DNA from: CAZTII01 sp964613305
GTDB taxonomy: Bacteria; Bacillota_I; Bacilli_A; Erysipelotrichales; Erysipelotrichaceae
Assembly (NCBI GenBank): GCA_964613305.1
Contig: CAZTII010000018.1
Coordinates: 1-30,159, forward strand
Reading direction: 5' to 3'
DNA length: 30,159 nt
This document shows, in pieces, positions 1 through 8,140 of this stretch. The notes beneath the pieces were generated by a model. It saw only the letters and a list, made by a program, of their open reading frames with translations. It was not told the DNA's origin and searched no databases. Each line of letters starts with the position of its first letter. The stretch's first letter is position 1. Position numbers and translations under genes: made by a program.

Positions 1-22
1 TAATATCACAAATGACTATTTT

Positions 23-52
23 TTGTAGAATAAAATTCAAATATGATATAAT
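23..52 (+). promoter_or_regulatory. Probable extended -10 promoter for the PASTA protein gene
   Basis: A perfect TATAAT at 47-52 is preceded by TG at 44-45, which gives an extended -10 element. A weak -35 (TTGTAG, 23-28) lies 18 bases upstream. The ribosome binding site AGGTGG (60-65) sits just before the ATG at 70, so the leader is very short. Confidence 0.6.
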
Positions 53-69
53 ACTAGCGAGGTGGTATT

Positions 70-2118
70 ATGAAAAAAAGTATAAAAAACAAAAAAACAA
101 TAGCCTTAATTATTGCAACAGTCATCTTATCTGTTATCACTGTTGCATTAGCTTCAACGGTATTTCTTTCAACCAACGCTAAAGTCACGATGGTTGATTT
201 TACCAATCAAACTGAAGAAGAAGTAACAAAGTGGCTTAAAGAGAAAAAAGTTACGGATAAACAAATTATAATTACTCAGCAATATAACGAAACAACAGCC
301 GAAAAAAAAGTTTTATCACAAAGTATTAAGCCTGGTGAAAAGCTAGGAAAAAAAGATGTAATTACCATTGTTGTCTCTAAAGGAAAAGATCCACAATTAA
401 CAGAAACATTCGCTGATTTTACGAATAAGACAAGCGAAGAAATTAAAACATGGTTTACTGAACATAACTTCACTACCGTTACTTTTGAAGAAATACCACA
501 TGACACTATTAAAAAAGGTGCATTTGTTAAATTAAGTACAACCGCAAAAGAAGCTCATCGCAACGAAGCTATTACTGTCTTTATCTCAGCAGGAGCAAAC
601 TCGGTAGGAGTAAAAATTACTATTCCTGATTTTAAAGATTATTCAAAAGCAAACATTGAAGCTTGGGCTAAAACAAATAATGTTAAAGTAACATTTAAAA
701 GTGAAAATAATGACACTGTAGCAAGTGGAAAAGTAATCTCTCAATCATTAGTTGCAGGTTCAACAGGAAAAACTGGTGATTCTCTATCTATTGTATTATC
801 ACTAGGAAAAGGTATCACACTGACAAACTTCACCGGAAAAAATAGAGAAGAATTCGCAAAATTTATTAAAAACAACAATTTAAAAGCTACATATACAGAA
901 GTATATGACAATAAGGTATTAAAAGGTTTAATTATTTCACAAGATCCTAAATCAGGAAATTTAAAAGAAGGAAATACTGTAAAAGTAACTGTATCGATGG
1001 GAAAACCAGTCATTGACAATTATACCGATAAAACAAAAGATGCCTTTATTAAGTACATTACTAACTTGAATGGTGGATACGGGAAAACAGCGAATATCAA
1101 ATATGAATTTAGTGAAATTGAATCTACTAAACCAGTTGGTGCTATTGCTGAGCAAGTTATCAATGGCAAAGTAGTTACTGCAGCTACTCAAGTTGATATT
1201 GGAACAACCGTTTATATTAAAATAGCAAAACCAAAATCAGTTAATGTTGTAAATAAGACAGGATTAAAAGAAGTAGACTTCTTTAAATATTTAATTGAAA
1301 TAAAATGTAAAACTGGTACAAAAACAGAAAAATACAGTGACTCAATTGCTGCAGGATCCATTATTTCAAATGATACAGGTAACAAACAAGAAGGAAGTAC
1401 GATTAATTATGAGCTTTCTATTGGTATTTTCACACCAACCATTGTCAACGGTTCAACAACATTCAATGACCTTAAAAATAGCATTGACGCTGCCAATAAA
1501 AAAGGCGCTGGATTTACTTTAACGAGTACTAATGAATTTCATGCAACACTCAATGCCGGAACAATTATATCGTACTCTGTATCCGGAAAAACAATCACAA
1601 CAAAAGTATCAAGTGGCGCTGGCGTTATTGTAGGAAATTATGTCGGACAACCATCACCATGTGGAGGTAGTGTTCAAGCCTGCCAAGTTGGTAACCTTAA
1701 ATTTAGTATCGTTCAAGAACAGACATATAGCAGTGAACCACTCAATCAAGTTAAAGCACAAAGTGTAGCATCCGGTTCAACCGTTGCAATAGACACGACA
1801 ATTACTCTTACTGTTTCTAAAGGACCTGATCCTACTTCTTGTCCAAGTGGACAAACATACAATCCAACAACTAAAAAATGTGAAACACCAGTTACAGAAG
1901 GTGCAACACCAAGTATTAATACATCTGGTTACGCAGGACAACCAACCGCAGCTATAAAAAGTGATATTACTAATAAATTTACTGTTGCAAACTTCACTAA
2001 TTTAACCTTTATCGAAACATTAGGAGATACTCCATCTGTTTCAATATCACCAGCGGCAGATGGATCAATAAAACCATTTAATACCGCATTTACTATTACA
2101 ATTTGTGCACAGCAATAA
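70..2118 (+). CDS. Membrane-anchored extracellular protein of about nine PASTA-like repeats
   Basis: The 682-residue protein has a short basic N-terminus and one hydrophobic segment (about residues 10-33), then an entirely extracellular-type remainder. About nine successive units of 60-80 residues follow the PASTA pattern: an 'xFTxxxxEE' opening, a central strand, a 'GxIISQxxxxG' turn and a closing 'VSxGK' strand. Repeats 1-4 are clear and later ones are more divergent. Repeats 8-9 carry Cys pairs, including CPSGQTYNPTTKKC near residues 590-603. PASTA domains normally sit on PrkC-type kinases and class B penicillin-binding proteins and bind peptidoglycan or muropeptides. Here there is no kinase or transpeptidase domain, so a wall-binding or wall-sensing role is inferred only. 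The start is set by AGGTGG five bases upstream of the ATG. The gene has its own promoter and terminator and is the only plus-strand gene seen. Confidence 0.8.
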   Translation: MKKSIKNKKTIALIIATVILSVITVALASTVFLSTNAKVTMVDFTNQTEEEVTKWLKEKKVTDKQIIITQQYNETTAEKKVLSQSIKPGEKLGKKDVITIVVSKGKDPQLTETFADFTNKTSEEIKTWFTEHNFTTVTFEEIPHDTIKKGAFVKLSTTAKEAHRNEAITVFISAGANSVGVKITIPDFKDYSKANIEAWAKTNNVKVTFKSENNDTVASGKVISQSLVAGSTGKTGDSLSIVLSLGKGITLTNFTGKNREEFAKFIKNNNLKATYTEVYDNKVLKGLIISQDPKSGNLKEGNTVKVTVSMGKPVIDNYTDKTKDAFIKYITNLNGGYGKTANIKYEFSEIESTKPVGAIAEQVINGKVVTAATQVDIGTTVYIKIAKPKSVNVVNKTGLKEVDFFKYLIEIKCKTGTKTEKYSDSIAAGSIISNDTGNKQEGSTINYELSIGIFTPTIVNGSTTFNDLKNSIDAANKKGAGFTLTSTNEFHATLNAGTIISYSVSGKTITTKVSSGAGVIVGNYVGQPSPCGGSVQACQVGNLKFSIVQEQTYSSEPLNQVKAQSVASGSTVAIDTTITLTVSKGPDPTSCPSGQTYNPTTKKCETPVTEGATPSINTSGYAGQPTAAIKSDITNKFTVANFTNLTFIETLGDTPSVSISPAADGSIKPFNTAFTITICAQQ

Positions 2119-2121
2119 GAA

Positions 2122-2149
2122 AAATGGCTATAAGTAGTAGCCGTTTTTT
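2122..2149 (+). terminator. Rho-independent terminator of the PASTA protein gene
   Basis: A nine-pair stem (AAATGGCTA with TAGCCGTTT, one G-U pair) encloses a seven-base loop and runs into a T tract. It begins four bases after the stop codon. Confidence 0.85.
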
Positions 2150-2214
2150 AATGGATGTACGTATTTATTTATTTAAAAATTACAAACAAACAAAAAAATT
2201 GTTAATAACTCAAA

Positions 2215-2259
2215 TAAAAAAATATAAATTTCAGTATTAAATACTGAAATTTATATTTT
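2215..2259 (-). terminator. Hairpin 1 of the four-hairpin array; likely terminator of the large surface protein gene
   Basis: Two perfect 20-base arms (2219-2238 and 2240-2259) are separated by one base. On the minus strand the distal arm runs into a U-rich tail (2215-2224). In transcription order it is the last of four hairpins behind the gene ending at 2366, which suits an intrinsic terminator. Confidence 0.65.
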
Positions 2260-2261
2260 CG

Positions 2262-2292
2262 ATAATTAACACTGCGAAACAGTGTTAATTAT
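2262..2292. repeat. Hairpin 2 of the four-hairpin array
   Basis: Perfect 13-base arms ATAATTAACACTG and CAGTGTTAATTAT enclose a five-base loop. It lies two bases from hairpin 1 and abuts hairpin 3 exactly. It has no T tract of its own. Confidence 0.8.
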
Positions 2293-2328
2293 TGCAGATA
2301 AATACTTTAAACATACTATTTATCTGCA
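2293..2328. repeat. Hairpin 3 of the four-hairpin array
   Basis: Perfect 12-base arms TGCAGATAAATA and TATTTATCTGCA enclose a 12-base loop. It directly abuts hairpins 2 and 4 with no spacer. Confidence 0.8.
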
Positions 2329-2379
2329 TGATGAAGGATTAAGTCATTTAACTTACTCGACCAACTTAATCCTTCATCA
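2329..2379. repeat. Hairpin 4 of the array, overlapping the 3' end of the large surface protein gene
   Basis: Perfect 16-base arms (2329-2344 and 2364-2379) enclose a 19-base loop. The right arm contains the last codons (Met-Lys-Asp) and the TAA stop of the minus-strand gene. The left arm is an inverted copy of that gene end. Confidence 0.8.
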
Positions 2380-5300
2380 CTATACCACCAAAGTAATCAC
2401 CATATTGTGTTAATCCTAATCCTTCGTTATAGATTTGGAAGTGGTTGAATATCTTTTTAATGGCTGTTTTTAAATCATCAGTTCCTTTAGGCTTTGGTGC
2501 ATTTTTATAATACTCATTAATCTTTTCTTTGATTGTTTGTTGAGTGATTAATTTGTATTTTACTTCATCGTAATCTGCATCTTTTTTATTTGGAATACGT
2601 AAGTAGTTATAAAATTCTACATCCCATGTTGTAGGGAATTTTTCAATGAAATAGTCTAATTCTTGACTAATTGCTTTAAACTCTAATTTCACTGATACAT
2701 ATTCATAATTACCATAGATTTGTTTAGGTCCGAGAATTGTTATACCCGACGGATTACCAACGTTATCATATGCAATCATTTGAATGTTTGCATACCCTTC
2801 TTCTTCAATTTCAATTGCTTCTTTAAAGGAAGTAGATGTCTTTGTTTTTGAATTAAGATACGTTAATGTATTCCAAGTGCATCCTGCAAATGTAGCAACA
2901 TCTGTTTCCTTTTCTTTCATTTCAACACAATAATCAATTCTTCTAGGTCCTGCCTCTTTATCATCAACAGTAACATTAATCGTTAATACATCTTCAAACC
3001 CTTCTTTTCCATTCTCTGGATTTATTGATACTGTTTCTACAGCATAATTTACAGTAGGTTTTATTGTATCAATAGGGAATACATAATTCTTTGAAGTGGC
3101 ATTTCCTGCATAATCTTCAAAGTAATGATAAATATCAACAGGTACACCATTAAACTTTGATTTGTTAGTAGAATATCTGTTTTTCATACTGATAACTGGA
3201 AATTTACCAGTTCTATCTTTATAAGTAGAATCATAATCAGTGAATGTTTCAAGATTACTTTGTAACGTTGCATTTCCATCAATATTTGGTTTAAACGTTT
3301 TAATTCCACTTCCTGAAAGAAACCATAGATTGTTTTTAATAGGTAAAGCTTCAATGAATTTTACAGTATAATAAATATCAGAGTTAGTCCATTCTTTGTT
3401 TGTTGCTGGATTCTTTTGCCATCCATCAAATTCTGTTTTTCCTAATAACGATGGATTAACTAAGTTGCTTGTTGTATTTCCACTATCAACCGGCACTGTC
3501 CACTCTTGACCAATATGCTTATCAAGAAGATAATCAGCTGAATAATATGTTTCAGTTTTATTAAAATTATCCGTTACTTCTATTTTATATTGTGCAAATA
3601 CTATATTCTTATTATCTGCTTTCATTGGTATTTTTTCAATCACTCGATAACCAGCTGCAGGATATTCAGTAGTAGGTGTTAATGGAATATTAGTACGATT
3701 TATAATTTCCTTAAAATCACTTCTAACTCCTTCATCAGCACCATTATTTGTTACTTTCATTTCGTATATCTTAATGGACTTAGCCCCGCCTTTAGTACGA
3801 ATATCTAACTCAATATCATAATTTTCTTTTTCTCTTTGAGTGCGTTCTGTTTTAGAAATAGAACCTTTTGTTGAAGCATATACTTGTATTAATGGTGTAT
3901 CAATTGAGGTGGGTGTATCAAAAATCTTTGTGTTTTTGTTAGAACCATTAAAAACATTATCTTCTACTTCAATTTGTATTTTTTGATTTGATTTAACATT
4001 AAACGATATATTTTTATCAGTTACTACTGTTTTAGTTCTTGTTACTTCATATTTTTTAACATCGTATAAATTTACTCTGTATAAGCTTTCATGCCCTTGA
4101 TGTCCTAGAAATTTAAAACATTTTTTTGCCCCTACTATTCCAGTTACTCTAGTACAAAAATTGTTGTTTGGGTCATAAAAAGGGTCACCTTCCAATGAAA
4201 CAGATTCAGTATACCATCCCGGTGCAAAGGAATCACTAGACCACCAATAATAAGGAGTAAATGTATAATATTCAAATTTATCATCTCCTAGGTAAACTTC
4301 ATGACTATGGTAAACTCGATTAGTTCTAATTTGTCCATTTTTAAGTGTTTCATTTATTGTAGTATATTTTCTAACATTGCTTATTTTTGAATCATACATA
4401 GCAGCATGTTTTTCAATAACATCCCATATCAATGCTCCCGTGCTATCAGTTTTGTCAGCATTTTCTATATGAATTGTATCACCCCAATTTTTATGAGTAG
4501 AAACTAAAGTTTCGGTGATATTATTTTTTGATGGTAACGTTCCTTCAGTTAATACTACATTACTATTAACATCTTTTACTTTCCATGACTTAATACCACT
4601 ATGAATATCCTTAATGGACACATTCATTGGTGTATTGTTAACATTATCACTTGGATGCAATTGATATGCTAAAAGTTTTGTTTCTAATTCTTTAGATGCT
4701 TCACTTGTATTTAATGGATATTTGCCAGTAGTCGATAGATTAAAATAAGTTATATCACTAGCAGACATTGGACTACCACCATTCCAAAAAGATTCAAAAC
4801 CCCATTTTTTAGCTTCCGCATCAATATCATCCCATGTCCACGCATCTCCAAATAGTTGTTGAAAAATTATATAATCTGATATATTTAATCCTAAACTGTG
4901 ATGCCCAGTGCTAACTCTATATGCTTTTCGATTTATAAAATATTCTTCCATTTTAGCTTTTAAAAATGGTGTTTTATATTTCATTATTGGTGCAGCATTA
5001 TCTATTTTATATACCTTTGTTGAAACAAGTTCATTCGCTTGTGGAACTGTAACTTTATCTTTTACCGTTGTTGTCACAGTTAACGTTCCGCCTCTACCTT
5101 CTCTTAATAATGTTGCATTCGCAAGTTCTTTATTATTTAATGGATAATAATTATATGTCCAAATACCAAAGTGTTTAAAAGGTTTTGTTAAAGTCCCTTC
5201 ACTATCTTTCGTTAATAAATTTGTTTCTTTTTTATAAGAATATAACTCATTACCGTCAATGTTAAGAACTTCAAAATTTAAATTGTGTTCTATACTACTG

Positions 5301-7294
5301 ATTCCACTATATCTATCAGAACCATAAGAAGGTATATACGTTGATTGTTTATATGTATTAAACCATTCAACAGGATTGTCAGAAAACTTTGCAAGTGTAT
5401 TTTGAGGTGTATAATATTCAATTCCATCAATTGTATTTGGTTTCTCCCCATCTAACCAAAATTCTTTAATATGCTTTCCTACATTTCCAACCATGTCAGA
5501 CATTGTTGTAAGAAACGTAATTTTACCATTTTTAAAACTAACATTAACATCTTGTTGTGCATTACTAGTAAGAGGTTTTGCTGTTTCTGTAACAATTGGA
5601 TTGTTTGGCACATTAGGCAATGAATTAGTTGTTATTTCAACTTCACCTGATTTAAGTCCACTATGTGCATCAGAACTATTAATACGATAAGATAAACTTA
5701 AATCATTAGGATTTGTCCATACTTTTTCAGCAACTGTTCCTTTGTCTATGGCTCCTTGTTTCATCTTTAATTCACCATTAATAATTGGTGCATGTTTATC
5801 TATTTTGAAATAAGCCCAATCTGCCACTTTACTATACCCTGCACCATTACTTGCTGTAGCTTTTAATCGATAAGAGCCACTTTCTTTGAAATCATATTTA
5901 AAATCAGCACGTGCAGCCTCATCTTTAAGGGTAAGTGGAAAATCACTAATTGCTTTCCAAGTATTTTTAGAAACTTCAACTTCAATTTCAATAACAACTT
6001 TTTTTATGTTATCTTTTGATTCTAATGCCGGAATGTATTCTTTTTTATAAACCTCATAAACGTTTTGTTTTGTATCGCTAGCAAGATGTCCTACACTTTT
6101 GTAACAGTTACTACCACCAGCTCCATACGTACTACACCATCCGCCATCATTACTTATCCACCCGGAGTCTGTTCCGGTTGGTGCGTTTCCGGGCGACCAA
6201 TTTCGAGCATATAATTTCCATCGCACCAATCTTTTGTTATCTTCCTTTGGTTGATACGAATTAGTTATCCATCCAGTACCACTTTTTGTTACTGAAGTAA
6301 CACTAGCACCACCAAGTTTTTTTGCATCTTCCAAAGTATTTGTTGGACTTTCTTGACCACCAGTAATCTTGTGTTCACCAGTAATCTCGTTTTTATTACC
6401 TCTCCAATCGTAATATCCTTTCGAAGGGTCAAATTCGTTTGTGGAAACCTTTTCCCAAGAAGGTAACGATGCTGTATCCGTAATTTTAGGCGGTGTATAC
6501 GTTACTGTATCATCATTAAATTGCCATTGAGTTTTGTCGTTTGGTGAAATTCCACCCCCACTTTCAAATTTTGCTACAGTCATAGTAGCTGCATCCGCAG
6601 GTATCATATCCCCCTTGTTTGCTATTTGCCACTCAGGCTCATGAATGTATCGACTGTATTTTGATATTTGGAAAGTTTTTAAATAATATTTGTACGTACC
6701 ATTTGTATCTTGCACCATTGGTTTTACTTTAATGGTTGTTACACCATTAGTTTCCATAGAAATAGTAACAATTCTATCGCTTTCTCTAATATTACTTTTT
6801 AAAGGCTTTACTTCTTTACCATCTTCGTATTGTTCTACTTGCATTGGCACTTCTTTTCCAGTCGCAGTATCAATTGCCCATACGAACAGTTTTATTTCTT
6901 GTACTTTTGTATTACTACCAACAACAAAACTAAATTCAGCATCATAAATATCGTTTTGATAATCATCTGGTGCAGAAAATTCAATTTCTTTTGTTTCTAG
7001 TAAATTTCGAATTTGTCCAATAGTAATTGGTCGATACCAACTTTTGGTACCAAACATATTAAACGAACCAAAAGAATCTCCCTTGTTATCGGTAACTGTT
7101 GCACCATCATTACAAATGACATTCGTAGTCAAAAACTCTTCATAATTATACCATTTCTTTGCTTTGTAATATGTTGTTGTGTTAACAAGCACATTTTCTG
7201 CTTTTGCGTTCAACACTTGTGTTGATTCCATTGTTGGAAATAACGTTAAAACACAAGTTAACGCTAAAATTCCTTGTAAGAATTTATTTCTCAT
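2366..7294 (-). CDS. Very large secreted surface protein with Ig-like repeats
   Basis: The 1642-residue protein begins with a signal peptide: basic MRNK, a hydrophobic core (ILALTCVLTLF) and a likely cleavage after AKA near residue 32. I chose the ATG at 7294 because AAAGGAG lies 9-10 bases upstream. A longer in-frame reading to 7396 runs through the promoter. The body is rich in Thr, Asn, Lys and aromatic residues. It has recurring Ig-like or beta-sandwich signatures: 'hxIDxxAPxI' joins (near residues 495, 765 and 1408) followed by 'DxxSGI/L' (near 545, 660 and 898). The last ~110 residues look helical. No LPXTG-type signal, C-terminal membrane segment or enzymatic motif is seen. Adhesin or extracellular matrix-type function is inferred from architecture only; I do not recognise a named family. 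Confidence 0.75.
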   Translation of the reverse strand: MRNKFLQGILALTCVLTLFPTMESTQVLNAKAENVLVNTTTYYKAKKWYNYEEFLTTNVICNDGATVTDNKGDSFGSFNMFGTKSWYRPITIGQIRNLLETKEIEFSAPDDYQNDIYDAEFSFVVGSNTKVQEIKLFVWAIDTATGKEVPMQVEQYEDGKEVKPLKSNIRESDRIVTISMETNGVTTIKVKPMVQDTNGTYKYYLKTFQISKYSRYIHEPEWQIANKGDMIPADAATMTVAKFESGGGISPNDKTQWQFNDDTVTYTPPKITDTASLPSWEKVSTNEFDPSKGYYDWRGNKNEITGEHKITGGQESPTNTLEDAKKLGGASVTSVTKSGTGWITNSYQPKEDNKRLVRWKLYARNWSPGNAPTGTDSGWISNDGGWCSTYGAGGSNCYKSVGHLASDTKQNVYEVYKKEYIPALESKDNIKKVVIEIEVEVSKNTWKAISDFPLTLKDEAARADFKYDFKESGSYRLKATASNGAGYSKVADWAYFKIDKHAPIINGELKMKQGAIDKGTVAEKVWTNPNDLSLSYRINSSDAHSGLKSGEVEITTNSLPNVPNNPIVTETAKPLTSNAQQDVNVSFKNGKITFLTTMSDMVGNVGKHIKEFWLDGEKPNTIDGIEYYTPQNTLAKFSDNPVEWFNTYKQSTYIPSYGSDRYSGISSIEHNLNFEVLNIDGNELYSYKKETNLLTKDSEGTLTKPFKHFGIWTYNYYPLNNKELANATLLREGRGGTLTVTTTVKDKVTVPQANELVSTKVYKIDNAAPIMKYKTPFLKAKMEEYFINRKAYRVSTGHHSLGLNISDYIIFQQLFGDAWTWDDIDAEAKKWGFESFWNGGSPMSASDITYFNLSTTGKYPLNTSEASKELETKLLAYQLHPSDNVNNTPMNVSIKDIHSGIKSWKVKDVNSNVVLTEGTLPSKNNITETLVSTHKNWGDTIHIENADKTDSTGALIWDVIEKHAAMYDSKISNVRKYTTINETLKNGQIRTNRVYHSHEVYLGDDKFEYYTFTPYYWWSSDSFAPGWYTESVSLEGDPFYDPNNNFCTRVTGIVGAKKCFKFLGHQGHESLYRVNLYDVKKYEVTRTKTVVTDKNISFNVKSNQKIQIEVEDNVFNGSNKNTKIFDTPTSIDTPLIQVYASTKGSISKTERTQREKENYDIELDIRTKGGAKSIKIYEMKVTNNGADEGVRSDFKEIINRTNIPLTPTTEYPAAGYRVIEKIPMKADNKNIVFAQYKIEVTDNFNKTETYYSADYLLDKHIGQEWTVPVDSGNTTSNLVNPSLLGKTEFDGWQKNPATNKEWTNSDIYYTVKFIEALPIKNNLWFLSGSGIKTFKPNIDGNATLQSNLETFTDYDSTYKDRTGKFPVISMKNRYSTNKSKFNGVPVDIYHYFEDYAGNATSKNYVFPIDTIKPTVNYAVETVSINPENGKEGFEDVLTINVTVDDKEAGPRRIDYCVEMKEKETDVATFAGCTWNTLTYLNSKTKTSTSFKEAIEIEEEGYANIQMIAYDNVGNPSGITILGPKQIYGNYEYVSVKLEFKAISQELDYFIEKFPTTWDVEFYNYLRIPNKKDADYDEVKYKLITQQTIKEKINEYYKNAPKPKGTDDLKTAIKKIFNHFQIYNEGLGLTQYGDYFGGIVMKD

Positions 7295-7333
7295 ATAAAT
7301 TTTCTCCTTTCTTACATACGTTAAGATATGTTT

Positions 7334-7362
7334 TTTATAAGAAAAAAAAGAAAAAGTTTCAA
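7334..7362 (-). promoter_or_regulatory. Promoter of the large surface protein gene
   Basis: On the minus strand, TTGAAA (7357-7362) and TATAAA (7334-7339) are separated by exactly 17 bases. They lie between the terminator of the upstream gene and the ribosome binding site. Confidence 0.75.
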
Positions 7363-7401
7363 CTATTTTTAAAAAAAGATTGTGTTTTTCTAACAAAACA
7401 T

Positions 7402-7424
7402 AAAAAAAGAGGATTTCTCCTCTT
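7402..7424 (-). terminator. Rho-independent terminator of the dockerin-like gene
   Basis: On the minus strand, AAGAGGA and TCCTCTT pair around a GAAA tetraloop. The hairpin runs into a T tract and starts two bases after the TAG stop. Confidence 0.9.
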
Positions 7425-7425
7425 A

Positions 7426-7995
7426 CTAATTACAATTTCCTGTACGATGTTCTACACCATCAGATGTTATTGTTATACTACACGCTTGGTCAGCAATCGC
7501 CATATTCTCTTCTGTTGTTCTTTCGAAAAGTCCTAATGATTCGTTATGTTTACGTGCAGCTTCTGCCTCAGCAGCTAATCGTGCTTCTTGCTCAGCTTGT
7601 TTTCTTGCTGATTCTTCTCTATAAGCTTTCAAATACGCTTCTTCCTCTGCAATTTGTTCAGGTGTCTTTGCAGGCTTTGGTGCTGGTGCTTCTGGTGCAG
7701 GCTTAGTTTCAGTTGTTGCTGTTGGCTTTGGTTGATCAACAGGTCTATTATCTAAAATAATAGTGCTAATTGTTACTATATCAGCTACAGATATTTTACC
7801 ATCACCATTGACATCCGTTAGTACCATATCTTCTTCAGTTAATTGTTTACAATTCATTATAATATTCGATAATTCTACAATATCAAGAACAGTAATTTCA
7901 CCATCTTTATTAATATCACCTTTAAACTGTTTGGCATTAATTGAAAGTGTCGAAGTCAATAATAATGCTAGTATGATTGCTATTTTCTTTTTCAT
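7426..7995 (-). CDS. Small secreted protein with an N-terminal dockerin-like domain
   Basis: The 189-residue protein starts with a signal peptide (MKKKIAIILALLLTSTLS, likely cleaved near residue 21). Two dockerin-type calcium loops follow: D27-x-N29-x-D31-G ... D38, and D61-x-N63-x-D65-G ... D72. Each leads into an 'IVxxSxII' helix. Residues ~84-110 are a Pro/Lys/Ala/Glu linker, and ~110-150 an Ala/Glu/Arg-rich probable helix. The tail has two Cys (ACSITI...GNC). Dockerins bind cohesins in cellulosomes and also occur in non-cellulosomal surface proteins. Here the module follows the signal peptide directly and no catalytic domain is present. The gene has its own promoter, an AGAGG ribosome binding site and a terminator. 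It lies upstream of the large surface gene on the same strand. Its partner is unknown. Confidence 0.75.
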   Translation of the reverse strand: MKKKIAIILALLLTSTLSINAKQFKGDINKDGEITVLDIVELSNIIMNCKQLTEEDMVLTDVNGDGKISVADIVTISTIILDNRPVDQPKPTATTETKPAPEAPAPKPAKTPEQIAEEEAYLKAYREESARKQAEQEARLAAEAEAARKHNESLGLFERTTEENMAIADQACSITITSDGVEHRTGNCN

Positions 7996-8020
7996 TTTAA
8001 CCTCTCATTCTAATGTAATT

Positions 8021-8049
8021 ACAATAACATATTTTTTCTATTTAAACAA
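8021..8049 (-). promoter_or_regulatory. Probable promoter of the dockerin-like gene
   Basis: On the minus strand, TTGTTT (8044-8049), a 17-base spacer and TATTGT (8021-8026) with an upstream TG form a plausible promoter about 25 bases before the start codon. Confidence 0.5.
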
Positions 8050-8106
8050 GATATCAAAAGGAAAATTGTTATTTAAATAAATATTTTAATCTAAGTAATT
8101 GAAATT

Positions 8107-8135
8107 AAAAACCTAAACTATTTATGGATTGGTTT
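8107..8135 (-). terminator. Weak terminator candidate behind the rRNA methyltransferase gene
   Basis: A five-pair stem (AAACC with GGTTT on the minus strand) is followed by a T run a few bases after the stop. The stem is short and interrupted, so this is only a candidate. Confidence 0.3.
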
Positions 8136-8140
8136 CATTG

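Noticed and set aside
276..1191. Minus-strand open frames inside the PASTA gene
   Set aside because: They are antisense to a clear repeat-containing coding gene and lack ribosome binding sites and recognisable protein features.
2219..2379. Integron attC or CRISPR-like array
   Set aside because: The four hairpins differ in sequence, so there is no direct repeat. No integrase, attC core motifs or cas genes are present.
7295..7396. N-terminal extension of the large surface protein
   Set aside because: The extra 34 codons run through a -35/-10 pair with 17-base spacing and have no ribosome binding site. The ATG at 7294 begins a clean signal peptide with AAAGGAG upstream.
7204..7536. 110-codon plus-strand frame across the dockerin/surface gene junction
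   Set aside because: It crosses a terminator and a promoter on the other strand and encodes low-complexity Phe/Lys-rich sequence with no start signal.
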